From positions 1,530,501 to 1,594,500 of the forward strand of contig NZ_CP010535.1 in the NCBI RefSeq assembly GCF_001430825.1: a stretch of DNA of 64,000 nt, written 5' to 3'. The stretch is from Sediminicola sp. YIK13 (GTDB lineage Bacteria > Bacteroidota > Bacteroidia > Flavobacteriales > Flavobacteriaceae). The notes under the pieces are model-generated. The model ran no database searches. It was not told the DNA's origin and saw only the letters and a list, made by a program, of their open reading frames with translations. Positions 62,198 to 64,000 of this stretch are shown in pieces (the first letter of the stretch is position 1; every line of letters starts with the position of its first letter). The position numbers and the translations under genes are program-made.

Positions 62198-63013
62198 ATG
62201 ACCGAATTAAGACAAATCATAGAAAAAGCTTGGGATGACCGAGAATTACTGAAAGACGAAAAGACTCAAGAAGCCATACGAAAGATCATAGATTTGTTAG
62301 ATGACGGACAACTCCGATGTGCAGAACCAACGGCAGATGGCTGGCAGATCAATGAATGGGTAAAAAAGGCCGTAGTTCTATACTTTCCCATTCAAAAAAT
62401 GGAAACTTTGGAGGCAGGTATTTTTGAATACCACGATAAAATGCCGCTAAAAAGAGGATATGCAGAAAAGGGTATCCGTGTGGTGCCAAATGCAGTGGCC
62501 CGCCATGGAGCCTATATATCGGCAGGGACCATTTTAATGCCAAGTTATGTGAATATTGGAGCTTATGTAGATGAAGGCACAATGGTTGATACCTGGGCCA
62601 CGGTGGGCAGTTGTGCCCAAATTGGCAAGAATGTCCATTTAAGTGGTGGTGTAGGAATTGGAGGCGTTTTAGAGCCATTACAGGCCTCGCCAGTGATCAT
62701 AGAGGATAACGCCTTTATTGGCTCTCGTTGTATTGTTGTGGAAGGTGTACACGTGGGTACGGAGGCGGTACTTGGTGCCAATGTTGTATTAACGGCCTCA
62801 ACGAAGATTATTGATGTTACCGGAGACACACCTGTAGAGCGCAAAGGGTTTGTTCCTGCCAGGTCTGTAGTAATTCCAGGAAGCTATACCAAAAAATTTC
62901 CTGCAGGGGAATATCAGGTGCCCTGTGCTTTGATTATCGGCCAAAGAAAAGAGAGCACAAATAAGAAAACTTCTTTGAACGATGCCCTAAGGGAATATAA
63001 CGTAGCGGTATAG
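62198..63013 (+). CDS. dapD: Tetrahydrodipicolinate N-succinyltransferase
   Basis: Succinylates tetrahydrodipicolinate in the lysine and diaminopimelate pathway, so it feeds peptidoglycan. ATG 62198 gives 271 residues (MTELRQIIEKAWDDRELL), the usual DapD length (274 in E. coli); TTG 62177 would add seven. The middle is a left-handed beta helix of hexapeptide repeats (NIGAYVDEGTMVDTWATVGS, IGKNVHLSGGVGIGG). The C-terminus carries the GSYTKKFPAGEY motif. TATATTTG at 62172-62179 matches the -7 box, but its TTG is 24 bases upstream. Confidence 0.95.
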   Translation: MTELRQIIEKAWDDRELLKDEKTQEAIRKIIDLLDDGQLRCAEPTADGWQINEWVKKAVVLYFPIQKMETLEAGIFEYHDKMPLKRGYAEKGIRVVPNAVARHGAYISAGTILMPSYVNIGAYVDEGTMVDTWATVGSCAQIGKNVHLSGGVGIGGVLEPLQASPVIIEDNAFIGSRCIVVEGVHVGTEAVLGANVVLTASTKIIDVTGDTPVERKGFVPARSVVIPGSYTKKFPAGEYQVPCALIIGQRKESTNKKTSLNDALREYNVAV

Positions 63014-63111
63014 AAAATTGTAGGAATTTTATATCTCCATATAATTTTTCCTTCTTTTTTTTGTTATACTTTTGTCAGCAACATTCAAGTGTTGTTGCGT
63101 TATCAACTTTT

Positions 63112-63906
63112 ATGAGTAGTACCAAGGAAAAAATCACGGCATTAATTATAACTTACAATGAGATTGGATACATCGAAAAATGTGTCCAATCCATTGATTT
63201 TGCTGATGAAATTATCGTTGTAGATTCTTTCAGTACCGATGGCACCTACGAATATCTATGTAATCATCCCAAGATAAAGGTGATTCAAAATCCTTTTGAA
63301 AACTTTACCGCTCAAAAAGCATTTACCCTCAAACAGGCAACCAATGACTGGGTGTTGTTTTTAGACGCTGATGAAGTAGTGACCAAAAAGCTGCAAAAAG
63401 AAATAGTAGAGACCATCAATGGTCAGAGTGAGCATGTAGCATATTGGTTTTATAGGAAGTTTATGTTTCAAAACAAGCCGTTGCATTTTAGCGGTTGGCA
63501 AACGGATAAAAACTACAGGTTGTTCCGAAAAAGCAAAACCAAATTTTCGGACAAGAAAATTGTGCATGAAACCTTGGACGTGGAAGGTACTTCAGGTATT
63601 TTAAAAGAACAACTCGTCCATTATTGTTATAAAAATTACGAAGATTACAAAAGTAAAATGCTTAACTATGGCAAATTAAAGGCCAAGGAAGCTTTTTATA
63701 AGGAAAAGAAATTCAATTATTTTCTCCTGTTCCTAAAACCCACGTGGAAATTCTTTAACCATTATATTTTACGTTTGGGCATCCTAGACGGCAAAAAAGG
63801 TGTTATCATCTGTTATCTAAATGCACTGGGAGATTTTGAGCGCTTTAAGGAATTAAAGCAGTTGGAAAAAAAAAATGAGCTAGCTTACTTCTTGATTATG
63901 CCGTAA
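63112..63906 (+). CDS. Family 2 glycosyltransferase, WaaE/KdtX-like
   Basis: A 264-residue soluble GT-A enzyme. ATG 63112 (MSSTKEKITALIITYNEIGY) is preferred over 63061, since the extra 17 residues are not conserved in type. Motifs: ALIITYNEIGYIEKCVQSIDFADEIIVVDSFSTDGT, LFLDADEVV (the D-x-D), and W-F-Y-R-K-F acceptor region with KKIVHETL. This is the heptose/glucose transferase type that decorates the LPS core. It could act on LPS core or another glycan. The C-terminus overlaps the next gene on the opposite strand. Confidence 0.9.
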   Translation: MSSTKEKITALIITYNEIGYIEKCVQSIDFADEIIVVDSFSTDGTYEYLCNHPKIKVIQNPFENFTAQKAFTLKQATNDWVLFLDADEVVTKKLQKEIVETINGQSEHVAYWFYRKFMFQNKPLHFSGWQTDKNYRLFRKSKTKFSDKKIVHETLDVEGTSGILKEQLVHYCYKNYEDYKSKMLNYGKLKAKEAFYKEKKFNYFLLFLKPTWKFFNHYILRLGILDGKKGVIICYLNALGDFERFKELKQLEKKNELAYFLIMP

Positions 63907-64000
63907 GAAGTCCAATGACTTCCCATCTTTTTAACCTCTTTACGGATCGCAACATTTTTAGCAATGGACTCAGGTGTTTTGTAGCCTCTTTTATGGTCTA
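63885..64000 (-). CDS. C-terminal end of an unrecognised gene leaving the right edge
   Basis: An open minus-strand frame ends with TAA at 63885-63887, giving 37 visible residues (..DHKRGYKTPESIAKNVAIR..EVKKMGSHWTSYGIIKK). The composition and good codon pattern look coding, and the strand fits a convergent neighbour overlapping the GT2 gene end by 22 bases. The family is not recognised from so short a piece. Confidence 0.5.
   Translation of the reverse strand, partial: DHKRGYKTPESIAKNVAIRKEVKKMGSHWTSYGIIKK

Noticed and set aside
1-64000. tRNA or rRNA genes
   Set aside because: The gaps between genes were read for cloverleaf arms such as a GGTTCGA T-loop and for rRNA-like sequence; none was found by eye.

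Overview
The window looks like chromosomal DNA of a member of the Flavobacteriaceae (Bacteroidetes), probably marine; the genus cannot be fixed from sequence alone. The signs are the gene content (DUF2752, 'CCC motif', DUF2911, DUF4105, DUF5606 and DUF2795 proteins, TonB receptor with a carboxypeptidase-D-like N-terminus, TolB-amidohydrolase fusion), low GC, genes without Shine-Dalgarno motifs, lipoproteins with acidic residues after the lipid cysteine, and promoters of the Bacteroidetes type (TTG - about 19 bases - TAnnTTTG). No rRNA, tRNA, CRISPR array, insertion sequence, prophage or integrase gene was seen. Almost all of it is core chromosome.

Layout. 1-2105 (minus): cell division and RNA decay (coiled-coil protein, zapA, a 6S-like RNA, rny running off the left edge). 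2300-7129 (plus): M23 peptidase, TonB-dependent receptor, small CsgG-like secreted protein. 7126-10650: cysteine desulfurase, a lipoprotein, Smr-domain protein and three small cysteine-motif membrane proteins. 10720-16073: recQ diverging from kdsD-tatC-AhpD-like, then lptB. 16132-21811: pssA, DUF4105/Lnb-like protein, ABC-F protein, degenerate methyltransferase-like protein, cobalamin adenosyltransferase, DUF2795. 22001-26799: secA and a histidine kinase. 26972-31073: M14 peptidase and amidohydrolase. 31070-33493: a tandem array of four genes for 82-residue secreted proteins spaced exactly 725 bp apart. 33674-40467: peptidases, lipoprotein MsrA, CBM9-like lipoprotein, GalM, Ohr, DUF2911. 40470-47238: meaB, then a polyprenyl-phosphate-sugar/ArnT-like glycan cluster, PAP2 phosphatase and MATE exporter. 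47437-52963: P-type ATPase, MazG, SDR protein, sulfurtransferase. 53008-59796: esterase, SGNH hydrolase, GH20 hexosaminidase and a large TolB-amidohydrolase. 59914-63906: ruvX-DUF1919-def-DUF5606 operon, dapD, a glycosyltransferase, and the tail of a gene leaving the right edge.

How the parts fit. Much of the window serves the envelope: KDO precursor supply (KdsD), LPS export (LptB), protein export (SecA, TatC), phospholipid synthesis (PssA), possible lipoprotein N-acylation (DUF4105/Lnb), peptidoglycan hydrolysis (two M23 proteins) and sugar-lipid transfer (GT2, flippase-like, GT39, PAP2). A second theme is secreted hydrolysis of peptides and aminosugars (M14, M28, GH20, SGNH, esterase, amidohydrolases).

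The most unusual object is the tandem array at 31070-33493: small secreted proteins with a conserved cationic C-terminus and a variable acidic middle. Each gene has its own conserved upstream block, and a hairpin lies 118 bases before the start codon. Other points of note are a 6S-like RNA between zapA and rny, a RecQ without its zinc cysteines, a SecA whose C-terminal zinc motif is replaced, and a polysaccharide-type gene inside the ruvX-def operon.
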